This document shows, in pieces, positions 1 through 10,604 of a DNA stretch of 64,000 nucleotides (positions are counted from its first letter, which is position 1; each line of letters begins with the position of its first letter). The notes under the pieces are model-generated. The model saw only the letters and a program-made list of their open reading frames with translations. It ran no database searches and was not told the DNA's origin. The DNA is taken from contig NC_092672.1 of NCBI RefSeq assembly GCF_964355755.1, positions 25,850,501 through 25,914,500 on the forward strand, in the 5' to 3' direction. Both the position numbers and the translations under genes were made by a program. This DNA is from Antedon mediterranea (taxonomy: Eukaryota > Echinodermata > Crinoidea > Comatulida > Antedonidae).

Positions 1-295
1 AAACGTAATTTTTACACGGACAATTATCTGATTAATTGATTTAATTTATGAACATATCATATCACTGACGCCAACTTTACTGTTCTTTAAAATCTGAACC
101 TGAAAATACATTTAACATAGCTATTTCGCTGTCGTATCATAGGGTACGGGTATGTAGTTGCTGTCTGCTAATTCCTGGTCGTGTATTTTCATTGGTTAAA
201 CTTAAAATCACTGATGCATCACTGGATTAGCGTTATGAAATCTACCCTCTCCCGCTAGAGTTATTAACGCCACTGGCGTATTTTTTAGTTGTATG
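1..295. other. Gene-free left edge
   Basis: No coding signal is visible. The last stretch (about 270-295) is the 3' flank of the tRNA-like gene that begins at 302 on the minus strand. This flank recurs at about 3628-3650, so it belongs to a duplicated or repeated unit. Confidence 0.5.
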
Positions 296-301
296 AAAAA
301 A

Positions 302-318
302 TGTCTCTGGCGGGATTC
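302..318 (-). pseudogene. 3' end of a tRNA-Thr(UGU)-like gene split by a LINE
   Basis: On the minus strand this is the 3' side of the T arm, the acceptor 3' strand CAGAGAC and discriminator A. A run of six T (plus-strand A296-301) follows directly and fits a Pol III terminator. The remainder of the tRNA lies at 3297-3355, on the other side of the LINE. Joined with one copy of the 4-bp target duplication, the two pieces give a 72-nt cloverleaf. It could be a once functional tRNA gene or the head of a tRNA-derived SINE. Confidence 0.7.
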
Positions 319-3296
319 AGATACAGATACAGATACAGATAACTTTTATTGTCCAAATAAACTGGAAATTGCATTTGCTCACTTATCACATAAAAATATC
401 GTATAAAAATATCGTATAAAAATAAAGTATAAAATGTAGAATAACAATATAAAAATACACAATGATTAAAAAAGTACATCATAAAATTACAGCTCAAAAA
501 TATTAAAGTTAAAAATACAGATCATTACAAAACGGTTTAAAAAGTGTCTTATATTTCATTATTAATTATTATATTATATTATTTATTATTGTTATCAAAA
601 TTATTGTAGTTACCTCTTAAAGTCATCGTTAAATTTTTTAATCCCAGCTGGGAGAAACGAATTTGAGTATCGACCCGTCCGGGCCAACACCGGCCTCAGT
701 CTACCACTTCTACCAATGTGGCAGCGAAGAAGATCCGAATGAAGGGGGTGGCTTTCCTCCTCCATGACCGCCTGTAAACCATTTTTCAATCGTTCTCCGT
801 AGTGACAATCGTATAATGAGTCCGCTGTCAGCGCCGACGAGCCAATCACTCTTAATGCCCTTTCTAACACTTTACATATGCGGCCCTTATCTCCTTTGTT
901 TATGTTCCCACCCCAGCCTAATAGGCAATAATCCCAGATTGAAAAAATAACAGATGAATAAAACATAGTAAGTATCTCTTCCCTTACCCTAAAAACGTTC
1001 ATTTTCCTCAAACAGTACAGTCTAGTATTTAATTTTTTAATTAGTTGATCTACATGCTCTCCCCATGATAAATTATTGTCATACGTTACCCCAAGATACT
1101 TATATGTTTTAACGATTTCTACCTCATGTCCTTTAATCTGGACAGGCTCAATTTCCCTTCTTTTTTTACGGCGGAAATCTATTCGCATTTCTTTGGTTTT
1201 TGCTACATTAAGTTCCAGGAAATTTTCATCACAGTATTTCGTAAACCTAACTATTTCAGATTTGAAATTTGTATCGTCATCCTCTTTTATTAAACCTATC
1301 ATAGCAGAATCATCTGCAAATTTAATTACTGGACAGTCCGGGAACCTAGGTTGGAAATCCGACGTATACAATGTGAACAAAAACGGTGCAAGTACAGTAC
1401 CTTGTGGTGCTCCCGTATTTGTCCGAATAATATCCGATCTGACATTTTGATTTAGCCTAACAAACTGGAGACGTCCAACGAGGAAGTTAAAAACGAACGA
1501 AATTAGTAAATTGGGGATATTCATGCCGAACAACTTATTAATTAAAATGTGTGGTTGGATGGTATTGAAAGCTGAACTAAAGTCGAAGTACATAATCCTA
1601 ACAGACGGGGATGTTCTCCAATTGTCAAGATGGGCATACATTTTTTCATTTTTGTATATTAATGCGTCTTCAGTGTTCCTGTTTCTCCGATAAGCGAACT
1701 GATGTGGGTCCAAAAAATCTGCAACTAATGGTTTCAGGCTTTTTAGAACAATCTTTTCACAGACTTTCATTGGGACGGATGTTAGCGCAACAGGTCTAAG
1801 ATCGTTATAACACTGTATATTTTGTCGTTTAGGGATCGGGATGATGCATGACGTTTTCCAGGATTCTGGCAAGGTTTGTGTTTCAAAAATCAAGTTAAAA
1901 ATATATACAAAAATATCTGCCAATTGGGTTGCGCATAATTTAAGAACTTTGGGTAGAATTTGGTCTGGTCCAGCTGATTTGGATGCTTTCAGACCTTTAA
2001 AGTGGCTGGTAACTTCATCCGCATTTGTCTTAAGGTCAAAACCACTTTCATCTGGTAAGGCCAACCTACTTTTGATTAAGATCTGTTCATCAGAAAAATT
2101 ATAGCGATCGAACCTATTAAAAAAAGTATTTAATTCATTGGCATATTGTTTAGTCAAATTTGACACAATTCCACTTCCTTGTGGCGATTTTGCATATCCG
2201 CTCATTTGCCTCATTCCCCTCCAAACCTTACTCATATCATTACCTACAAAATTTTCTTCTATTTCACGTTTGTACTTTAGTTTACTTTTACGTATTACTC
2301 GTTTAAGTTCCTTTTGAATTTTATTTAGCTCATTTACATCACCTCGATCGAAGGCCTGTCTCTTTTTCTTAATAACATCTGTCACCTCCCTATTTATCCA
2401 TGGTTTACGGTTTCCGTAGATTTTAACTTTCCTTTTTGGTATTACATTTTCAGTACAAAAGTTAATATATGCACTGACCGCTTCCGTTACCTCGTCTGAC
2501 CCGTTTGAATTTTCCGTAAAAACACTCCAGTCCGTAGTTTCAAATTCGCATTTCAGCTGTTCTATTGCATCTTGAGTCCACTTCTTTACAGTAATTACCC
2601 TGGGTTTCTGCCGTTGTACTAATGGACGATACTTGGGTTGTAGTATAATTAAATTATGGTCAGATTTACCAAGTTTCGGCAATTTTCTTGCTAAATATGC
2701 GTGTTTTACGTTTGAATAACATACGTCAAGGGTAACAGATTCCCGCGTGCTGCACTTCACATGTTGGTAATAGTAAACGCTACTCTTTTTTAGGGTACAA
2801 TGATTAAAGTCTCCATTTATTACAATATATGCGTCAGGGGAAGCCGTTTCAATTTCCGCTATAACTACGGTTAGTTCTCTTTGTGCTTCCTTGGCCAGAT
2901 TTTTGTTTGGTATGTATACAACCACTAAAACAACATGTGACAATTCCCTCGGTATGTAGAACGGACGTATTGAGAGTACCATTATTTCAACGTTAGGCGA
3001 GCAGCTGTTTTTCTTTAGATGCACATTATTTGGGTGACAATACCTTTCGCTTATATATGCCATAACACCGCCTCCTCTATTTTTTCCGGATTTAACCGTT
3101 CTATCACCTCTGAATAACGTAAACCCATCAATCCTAAAATGTTCGTCACTTTTCTCTTCACTTAACCATGTTTCCGTAAAGGCCATCACACTAACGGATC
3201 TATATTCATGCAAATGCATATTTGCATTTAATTCATCCATTTTATTTACAATTGAACGTGCGTTTCCCATAATGATTGTAGGCAAATATGGTCTAC
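319..3296 (-). mobile_element. Non-LTR retrotransposon (LINE, CR1/L2/Rex1-like), nearly full-length ORF2
   Basis: The element is on the minus strand. It ends in a polyadenylation-like stretch (GGACAATAAAAG) followed by a short (TATCTG)n microsatellite tail at 319-345. Tails of this kind are typical of CR1/L2-type LINEs. It is flanked by a 4-bp target-site duplication, ATTC at 315-318 and 3297-3300. The 5' end falls just upstream of the endonuclease domain, so the copy is 5'-truncated: no ORF1 and no 5' UTR. The open reading frame is uninterrupted, which suggests a young insertion. Confidence 0.9.
610..3285 (-). CDS. LINE ORF2: APE endonuclease and reverse transcriptase
   Basis: The frame is 891 codons. 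The N-terminal part (about 1-215) is an apurinic-type endonuclease: NARSIVNKMDEL at 8-19, catalytic TETW with Glu38, GDFN at 158-161 and SDH at 208-210. The reverse transcriptase follows: SAGPD near 437, DLRPVALTS near 495, motif A YFDFSSAF at 566-573, GAPQGTVLAP at 625-634, and the catalytic FADD at 656-659. The C-terminal region (about 780-891) is the usual domain ending in a basic segment. No zinc knuckle or RNase H was seen. The counted start is a TTG codon, and the frame stays open upstream for a few codons to the element's truncated 5' end; a native start was probably lost there. No stop or frameshift interrupts the domains. The protein would nick target DNA and copy LINE RNA at the nick. 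Clade placement within CR1/L2/Rex1 is tentative. Confidence 0.92.
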   Translation of the reverse strand: MPTIIMGNARSIVNKMDELNANMHLHEYRSVSVMAFTETWLSEEKSDEHFRIDGFTLFRGDRTVKSGKNRGGGVMAYISERYCHPNNVHLKKNSCSPNVEIMVLSIRPFYIPRELSHVVLVVVYIPNKNLAKEAQRELTVVIAEIETASPDAYIVINGDFNHCTLKKSSVYYYQHVKCSTRESVTLDVCYSNVKHAYLARKLPKLGKSDHNLIILQPKYRPLVQRQKPRVITVKKWTQDAIEQLKCEFETTDWSVFTENSNGSDEVTEAVSAYINFCTENVIPKRKVKIYGNRKPWINREVTDVIKKKRQAFDRGDVNELNKIQKELKRVIRKSKLKYKREIEENFVGNDMSKVWRGMRQMSGYAKSPQGSGIVSNLTKQYANELNTFFNRFDRYNFSDEQILIKSRLALPDESGFDLKTNADEVTSHFKGLKASKSAGPDQILPKVLKLCATQLADIFVYIFNLIFETQTLPESWKTSCIIPIPKRQNIQCYNDLRPVALTSVPMKVCEKIVLKSLKPLVADFLDPHQFAYRRNRNTEDALIYKNEKMYAHLDNWRTSPSVRIMYFDFSSAFNTIQPHILINKLFGMNIPNLLISFVFNFLVGRLQFVRLNQNVRSDIIRTNTGAPQGTVLAPFLFTLYTSDFQPRFPDCPVIKFADDSAMIGLIKEDDDTNFKSEIVRFTKYCDENFLELNVAKTKEMRIDFRRKKRREIEPVQIKGHEVEIVKTYKYLGVTYDNNLSWGEHVDQLIKKLNTRLYCLRKMNVFRVREEILTMFYSSVIFSIWDYCLLGWGGNINKGDKGRICKVLERALRVIGSSALTADSLYDCHYGERLKNGLQAVMEEESHPLHSDLLRCHIGRSGRLRPVLARTGRYSNSFLPAGIKKFNDDFKR

Positions 3297-3355
3297 ATTC
3301 GAACCTGCAACCTCTCGCTTACAGGGCGAGTATCATACCACTTGACCACAGAGCC
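3297..3355 (-). pseudogene. 5' portion of the LINE-split tRNA-Thr(UGU)-like gene
   Basis: Read on the minus strand it starts with GGCTCTG (acceptor). A 4-bp D stem follows within an A-box-like GTCAAGTGGTATG, then a perfect 5-bp anticodon stem (CTCGC/GCGAG) around loop CCTGTAA, anticodon UGU. The T arm breaks off at GGTTCGAAT. Position 33 is C instead of the near-universal U, and one acceptor and one T-stem pair mismatch. Together these point to a decayed gene or a SINE head. Confidence 0.7.
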
Positions 3356-3627
3356 ATGTATGGTATTATCACAGATTTTCACCCACCAGATACATTCTCT
3401 CATACAACAAACGCCCTCACAATCAGTGGAGGCTTAACAAGTCAGAATAAATTCCAACTTTAATTCGCAACGGTTTTTTAAATAATATTGTGTATATGTA
3501 AATCAATGATGTTGCGTAGCACTGTGTAAATTATATATAAATCATACTGTAAATTATAGAAACAGTGCTCATATTCGGAACATGATCTCATAATCGCGTC
3601 GAGCATAGCTCATTGGCGAAAGTTCCG

Positions 3628-3716
3628 TATTTTTTAGTTGTATGAAAAAATGTCTCTGGCGGGATTCGAACTTGCAACCTCTCGCTTACCTCTCGCCTCT
3701 CGATTCGAACCTGCAA
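3628..3716 (-). repeat. Second, broken copy of the tRNA-like unit
   Basis: Positions 3628-3689 repeat the 3' flank, the terminator run, the acceptor 3' side, the T arm and half of the anticodon arm of the split tRNA-like gene. The copy then breaks, and a partial T-arm sequence recurs at about 3700-3716. Shared flanking DNA means a duplicated or retroposed unit, not two separately conserved tRNA genes. Confidence 0.65.
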
Positions 3717-3779
3717 TGAATATAAATATATTCGCTCCAAGTATTTTGATACCAATATCTTGTTGATAGACCAAAGGGA

Positions 3780-4290
3780 TACGGAGATAGGGCCAATTGG
3801 GCGCCATTTTGATCTTGGGGCTGTTACCATGGTTACGGTGAAAATTGGTTACCTAGCATTTTTGGTATCCTACCACCATATTAAAGAAGTGAAAGCTCAC
3901 TTTGGGCATTAAAATCCTACGGAAATACATGAGGACCCTGACTATAAAATGCATACATTATATACGTTTTTAATGGCGGCCATCTTGGAATTCAATATGG
4001 CTGCCATATGCTATTATTATAAATTGTACCATTGGACTGATTTATCATACTATTGTAAGATTTATCACACAAATTACGTTCGTACGTGGTTTAAAATAGG
4101 AGCTACTATCAGTTTTGAGTAAAAAGTGGGGGCCATTTTGAAATTCAAGATGGCGGCCAAAATAGGGTCGGGAAAAATTGGCCCCCAGTTGCAATGAATT
4201 CTGCTGGTCCCAAGGATTCCAAAACTGCCAAGAACTCAACTTGAGCATTAAAATCTCACGGAATTACATTAGGTTCCCCACTATTCATTG
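3780..4290. repeat. Diverged repeat pair with 'GGCGGCCAT' inverted motifs
   Basis: Two related units, about 3790-3950 and 4115-4285, share an order of motifs: a 'GCCATTTTGA' block, a 'GAAAATTGG' block, and 'GCATTAAAATC..ACGGAA(T/A)TACAT' near the end. Between them, 'GGCGGCCATCTTGGAATTC' at about 3975 and 'TTCAAGATGGCGGCC' at about 4143 are inverted. This is probably an old dispersed transposon remnant. No coding capacity. Confidence 0.5.
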
Positions 4291-4399
4291 ACTATTAGCA
4301 AATTTCAAAAGTATAGTAGCAGTTTATCTGAATATGTGAAGCACGCGATTGTTAATGTTAGGCCTACTACTAAATTGATTCATTTAATTTGTTTTATAG

Positions 4400-4587
4400 A
4401 AAAGACCCGATCCTGCCTGACTAAACAAGCATGTAACACTCTGGAGCCAAAATGTGACAATGATACACAGGATAACTACTTTGCATGTTGTGATACAGAT
4501 AACTGCAACTCAGCTGGTATTTCAGGGATCAACTTTCTCACTCTAGTCAGTGTTGTGTTGACCAGTTTCTTCTTTACGCAACGGTAG
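4400..4587 (+). CDS. Last exon of a GPI-anchored Ly6/uPAR-domain protein
   Basis: The exon follows a polypyrimidine/TTTTATAG acceptor at 4392-4399 and runs to TAG at 4585-4587. It enters in a frame that takes one base from the previous exon. The product has six cysteines, ending in CCDTDNCN, the C-terminal signature of the three-finger LU domain (CD59/Ly6 family). A hydrophobic tail (SGINFLTLVSVVLTSFFF) preceded by small residues fits a GPI-anchor signal. Family members sit on the outer cell surface and bind proteins. The upstream exons (signal peptide and first half of the LU domain) were not found between the LINE and this exon and probably lie left of the window. If so, the LINE and tRNA-like unit lie in an intron of this gene. 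Two AATAAA signals (4882, 4905) follow. Confidence 0.8.
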
Positions 4588-4881
4588 GCAGGAACAGGCG
4601 ACCGAATACATGGAATTTAGAAGAGGTGTTTTTGCATTTGGATGCCTATAATCATAATCTCTTACCACGTCCGTAAGGTGTGATATAACAACATGAAAAC
4701 TACATAATTTTAATTTAAAGCTAGCTAATATTGTAATTTAATATTATCATCTTAAACAATTTATTATTGTTTTTGGTTTTTATTATTAACTACGTAATCC
4801 TTTTTTAAAGTGTCTCTTCTTAAACGCTTTGCTTATTTTGAGTTCCTCCATAACTTTTGATGATGTTCTGTAAATATCTTT

Positions 4882-4910
4882 AATAAATTTAATAATTTTT
4901 ATGGAATAAA
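4882..4910 (+). other. Polyadenylation signals of the Ly6/uPAR-like gene
   Basis: AATAAA occurs at 4882-4887 and 4905-4910, about 300-320 bp after the stop codon. An A-rich run follows. Confidence 0.55.
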
Positions 4911-7900
4911 AAAAAAAGTTGATTTACTTTAATAACGATCTGTTCATATTGGTGATTCACGGTTTCTATTCAAATTGATGGGGAAAATATATTTTTACTA
5001 ATAATTAAATTTAATAAATAAAACTTTATTATCTAAAATCAATTTTCTTATTTATTTTTGAAAATCTATTTATTTTGGTATTATAGTGAAAAACATACAA
5101 AGTCAGATTAAGTCTGAAGTTATAGTATAAAGAAAATATATAAAGAGAATACATTCTAAACCGCCCAGTGGAATTCTTAATATGTCTTTGAACCGATAAA
5201 CATGAGGAAATCGGGAGAATGAGAAAAAGCTGAGATTCGAATCCAGAACCTTTCTGCTTCATAGCTAAAGCTATATTTACACAGACAGACTAGTCCTAAA
5301 TTGTCCGCACAAGCACTAATAAATCAAATTGATACGCCCTCATATTTTAGTATTAATTCACGAAGCGGGATAATTTGACATGTATCAACAATATAAATAT
5401 ATATAAATCTAAAGTCAAATTACTGAACAACTGGCTGCTATCATTGGCTGGATCTCAGTGGAGATAAAAATAAATTAGGTACACTCAGATTTTAATATAA
5501 TAAGCTTTTGTGATGGCAACTATAATTATATTAATTTTTCTTAATATTCTGTAAGTATACCAAAGCATTCAGGACGACAACTTAACTATCGTGCGGACAA
5601 AAAAAACCCCAGATACTATACTAAGCTAAATCACAGCCAGTATAAGCCAGTCATGTATAAAATACAGAGATTTTGGGGAACACTAACACTTCCTCAGTGC
5701 GAGTGAGAGGAAATAGAGACAAGCGATTCATATGTGAATTGGATCGGAATAAAAAAAGTAAAACAAAGTAGGTATAGGCTTATGAGAGAGCTTGGTAGAT
5801 ATAAACAATTTTGGAATGGACAGTGATCAAAAACAAAAGAACAGCTTAATGGTGGTTAGGCCTAATATTGAAACTTAAATTTAAAACGTCAATGGAATAA
5901 TAACCGATCTGGGAGTTTGTTCCTAATGTTAATTTCGAAATGTTTTGTTATGCATAGTAATTCTAAGTGATTTTCTTGGTCTTTGCGAGTTTTTTCGCTT
6001 CATTTGACATGGTATAAAATGATCGGCTACAGGTTGATCAAGTTTTAATGTTTTGATCTCTGATCTATGTTGTGTCATTCTCATACGACGTAGGCCTACT
6101 GCTTGCCAAAAATATTACAGTATAATATGAGATAAAAGAAATTTGGTTAGACAATTAATTGATTTTCTTATCCAAAATATGCGGCCGGTTTGGTTACTCT
6201 AAAATTTGTAGAGCCGGCCAATAAACAAGTTTTGCCGCAAAGACGTGACCGCCCAAATTTAATTTCTGCTGTCATGATAGTCAATTTGACTCTGAAATTT
6301 AGATCTAACTAATAAATCACGAATGTTAGAAGCAGCTTTACGAAATACAATAATAATGGGTTGGTTCGAAAATTAGGAAAGCAGTCATGAGACGTTCAGT
6401 GGACTGTAGATTGGGCATACAGTATTCAATGGAGGCAACCTAGGATAGGTTGTGATAGCACTCTGGTTACCTTGATTTGTCAGTGTCTGACAGCGAAGAA
6501 TATCTTTTCCCTTTTTTAAAATAGCAGTTTTTATGTATTCCCGCTTGTAATTTACTTTCCAAAGATGTCCGGTTAGTTCTTCTGTACGATTCTGAAAATC
6601 TAAATCTGAAGAATAAATACGTCAATACGTAATGCCTGAATGTAGCCTACGGTATGTTTTTAGTACAGTGACGGAGATAGCAACAGCTATAGGGAGCAGG
6701 TAAATTTTTATCTCTGTTAGTTTACGGAATTGGTAGTTTTGAGTATAACAAATGGTCACATAAGTGGTTTATTTAGTTGGAAGGACGTGAAATTGACCTT
6801 AAATTATTATCCCATAAATAAATTTGCAAAATGTTTAATCTAAACCGACGACCCTTAGAGTGATTTTACCATTATTGTGCTTGATTATGTTAAACCAATT
6901 CAATGATGGTGTCTATATTGGAATTTCCAATTGATTACAAATAAACTCCCAGAAATACTATGTGTTCTATTTTTATAACGCCTTTTATATATATGCATTC
7001 TTCCCCCGTTTCCGCATACTTTAGAAAATACCAAATGCATATTTACCTAATGAAAGCCATTGTCAAAGTAAAGCATTCATCCTCTATCACTAAGGACACG
7101 TTCTATCCTTAATTGTACATGTTTAGGCCTACTTATAATTTGGGTCACACATAGTTTATATCGATATCAGAGAAGTAGCTCATACTGACGGAGTTTGCCT
7201 ATTTGATGAAGACGACTTGAGTTTGAAGCGTTGGCAGAAAGAAAGAAACTGCATTTGGCTGACTGGGAATTGTTAACATAGGACCTAATAGTTGGCGTGA
7301 CCGAGTTGACTGGAACGATTTGTTTACGACCGAGTTGGGAAGTATTCGTTAATAATGCGTCTACAGAATGTTAGAATTATCTTGTTGTATTAATCTTGCT
7401 TATATTTAAATATGTTCTTAGGGTAATACTGCACTCCACTTTGCACGTTCGATCACCAGAGGGCAGCAAGTTTTGTCATAAGATAAAAATGGAATTATTT
7501 CATGCATGAATGAACACAGTGTTACGATTATATTTTGCCTTATCATGTCATGTTTTACAACAATAACAATATTTATATAGTCCTCAATAGGATGAAGAAA
7601 TGAAAATATAAAGAAATGACTTAAATTAGGAGAATTTCTCCTAGTATCAACAGTACGCTGAGCTCGGTCAGATCAAAGGATTTACCTCTAGTTTCGAAAC
7701 GATCAGTCTCCGCCCCTAAACGCTTGACTGATTTTCGATTGGCCAATTAGTTTCCTCAAATGTTTTGTAGCAGACACCAGTGGGTACCAAAATGGTACCA
7801 TCCATAGTCCATACACTTATTGATAGCCCTACTTTAATCCAAAACCATACCCACATTCAATATAGATTAATCAATGTGTATATTAAGGTATTGTATGTAT

Positions 7901-9517
7901 ATGAGAGGCACTTTTTTGAGGAAACATAACAATAAAGTGAGTATAAACATCTTTTGATTTTATGCATTTTAATGTCAACATAATGAAGGTTAACGGTAAA
8001 CATAATTTTTTATTCACGGGAAAAAATGAAAAAATAAATTAAATGACTGTTAAATCTGAAATACTGTGTGTACTTCGATCAAAACATTTGCAGCATTTAA
8101 ACTTCATATTCGTAAAAAATCAGACACAGACGTTTTAAAGTACCAACATACAATGAATTAGCAATAAAAAAACAATTCAACGTAGGCTTATGGCGTATGA
8201 ATTCGTCAAAGTCTGTTATGACTGCCTTGAATATACTATATTCTGAAGATACAAGATAAAGTATAACTTATTATAAAACCATTATTATTAGGCCTAGACG
8301 CAATGTCACGGTAGGTGGCGCTGTACACGACTAAAGCTTTAACGGGAAATCAGGTAATGACCTAAAATTCCCCAGATATGTATGTTGTAGCCAACATTTT
8401 GACATTGTATCGCATGGAACGCATTATAATGATTTCATGAGGGTTAGAAATGCTGAAAAACATACGAAACAGTATATATCTGAGCCAAAAAGTGAATTTT
8501 ATTAATTTTTTTAAAGTACATGTGACGTCACAAAGAACGTCATCTTCGGCATGTCTTCGGAAGCAACATCTTCGGAAGCATTGGGATGTTTGGAAATATC
8601 GCCCAAACAAAGTTCAAAATTATCATGCTGATTGGTCGGTTAAAATGCTTACGTATGTTTTATATGCAAAGTATAAAACCCGATTGAATCGACGAGCTGG
8701 ATGGATTAGTAGGCTTGTATTGACGGTATTTCCCAGGGGGTTGCAATAATTCTCTACTTGACAATCTTTTAATTTTTTTTTTAGTTTGAGAGAGATTATT
8801 TAGAGGGTTAAGTTTTTAGGACGAGTTTTATTACTTTTTATCAAGACAAGTTCATAGTTGATAAACCTAAGCCGTCAGACAGATAGATGCATTATTAGAC
8901 AAACAACAACGATGCCACATACATGACCAATGTGAGTACAGACACTATCCCAATATTCACTTTCAACATCAAAATCAGTAGGTGACCACCAGAATCCTTC
9001 AGCAACAACTGTCATACTCCAAGCACAGGAGAAACATAAAACAAAATGATGTGCAACTCAAGACATGTACACCAGTACATTGGAATCCCTTCACCGGGCC
9101 ATGCCTTCAACAAGCACTGCATGTTAGCCAAAGTAATTGAACCTGGTCATTTTGCTAACACCTTTATCTTTTAATTATTGTGAAGCGGCACAACAAATAT
9201 ACATGTACGGGTAGCCCCTTTCATCTGACCAGAAGCAACACATGGCATTTATCTCTAGTTCCGAAAAACTCTGGGTATATCGCAAGCCAATCCTTTGATA
9301 AGAGAGTCAATTGAGAGCGTCCTGTCGTGTGTCTCTTTTGATAGATCCGAACATGGGCGGCCGTTTTCATGATGGAACCGCTCGCGAGGCGATTAACGGA
9401 TCGAGAGCAAACCAAGATATGTAAAGGCGGTATTAACTACTTTAACTAATAAACAGATTGCGTTGTCACAATCTGCAGACATCAAACTGCCTCTGTGGTC
9501 TATCATACTGGCGTTCT
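4911..9517. other. Intergenic, no gene seen
   Basis: Low-GC DNA with no exon-like frame flanked by splice sites. Open frames around 8362-8749 overlap on both strands and show no recognisable domain. A tRNA-like B box (GGATTCGAATCTC, minus strand, about 5229-5245) may be an old SINE remnant. A CTCF-like match sits near 7454. Confidence 0.5.
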
Positions 9518-10604
9518 TTATCTTTCCAGTAAAAACATTATATCTGTCCATAACAACATTTCACACTTAATTCCTGATCCTGGTTTTAATGCATATGTGT
9601 AAGACCTATGAAAAACTTTCCGCTTTTCGTCTGAAATTATACAATTGTAAAACGTTTTATTCAATTTCTTTTCAAACAAATTTAAATCCTTTTCAAAATC
9701 TGGACCGTACTCTGAAACTTTTTTCCAAAATGTTTTATTAAAAAAATCGTATAATATCGTGTCTGCCGAGTTCCAGTCACGTGCTTTTTTTTTCAGACGA
9801 TTTGATTGACCAAAGCGCAATTTGTTTATTCGTACTCCTTTACTAATGTATACAATATCATCCATGTCCCAACACAAAAGCTTTTTAAGTAAGATAAGCG
9901 ACTCGTTAAAATATTCTTGCAAGAGTACCAGATCAAATTCATGGGATAGATTTTCTATAAAGTACTGAATTTGAGTACGATTTAAATACTTAGAAGTCTC
10001 AAAGCCTAAATCATATAATGTTGGATTTTGTAAATGTTCCCGCATTTTGAAACTCTTGTATTCATTCATATAGTGCTGAGGTCTGTGTAAAAACCTCGCA
10101 AAGGGATTTGAATTTTTTGACATATTAAGATATTTATATATTTTAAAATAACCAAACATTGATTCTGCTTGCGTTGCCGGATCGCGTAAAATGGTGATGT
10201 ACTTTGTATCTGGTTTCATCACGGTATCCATTTCTTTCCGATTGTATCGAACGTGGTTCACCAGCATATCGTACTTCTGATTAGGTTCAGCAAAACTCCT
10301 GTTAAATAATTCAATAATGCTGAACATATGACCATGTCTTGGAATAACAAAACTTAAATTGTGCGAAAATCCAAACCTTTGAAAAATAGATGCCACTGTA
10401 GAACTTCCGGTTTTGTGAGTCTTCAAGAAAACAATTTGCGTGGATGTCTTACATTTTTTGATAGTGTCTCCACCTTCAATAGGATCCCTCAATAAATGTT
10501 TCATAACCTGTTTGGAATTATTATTGCTATCCAGACGTTTTCGGACATTCTTCTGCTGAATATTACTGGAAATGACGTAATTAGTTTTTATTCCGTGACT
10601 TCTG
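9518..10604 (-). CDS. Gal3ST exon 2 (catalytic domain)
   Basis: Acceptor AG (minus) lies at 10605-10606 after TTTGTATTTTC. The exon supplies the third base of codon 43 and codons 44-404 plus stop. All PAPS-binding motifs are here; the rest of the gene adds only the anchor. Confidence 0.88.

Noticed and set aside
1076-2104. Plus-strand frames across the LINE
   Set aside because: They are shadows of the minus-strand ORF2 and have no domain of their own.
5229-5275. tRNA gene on the minus strand
   Set aside because: Only a B-box-like sequence is convincing; acceptor and D arms do not fold. At most a SINE relic.
8362-8749. Overlapping 82- and 99-codon frames on opposite strands
   Set aside because: No motif, no splice signals, and mutual overlap; chance open frames.
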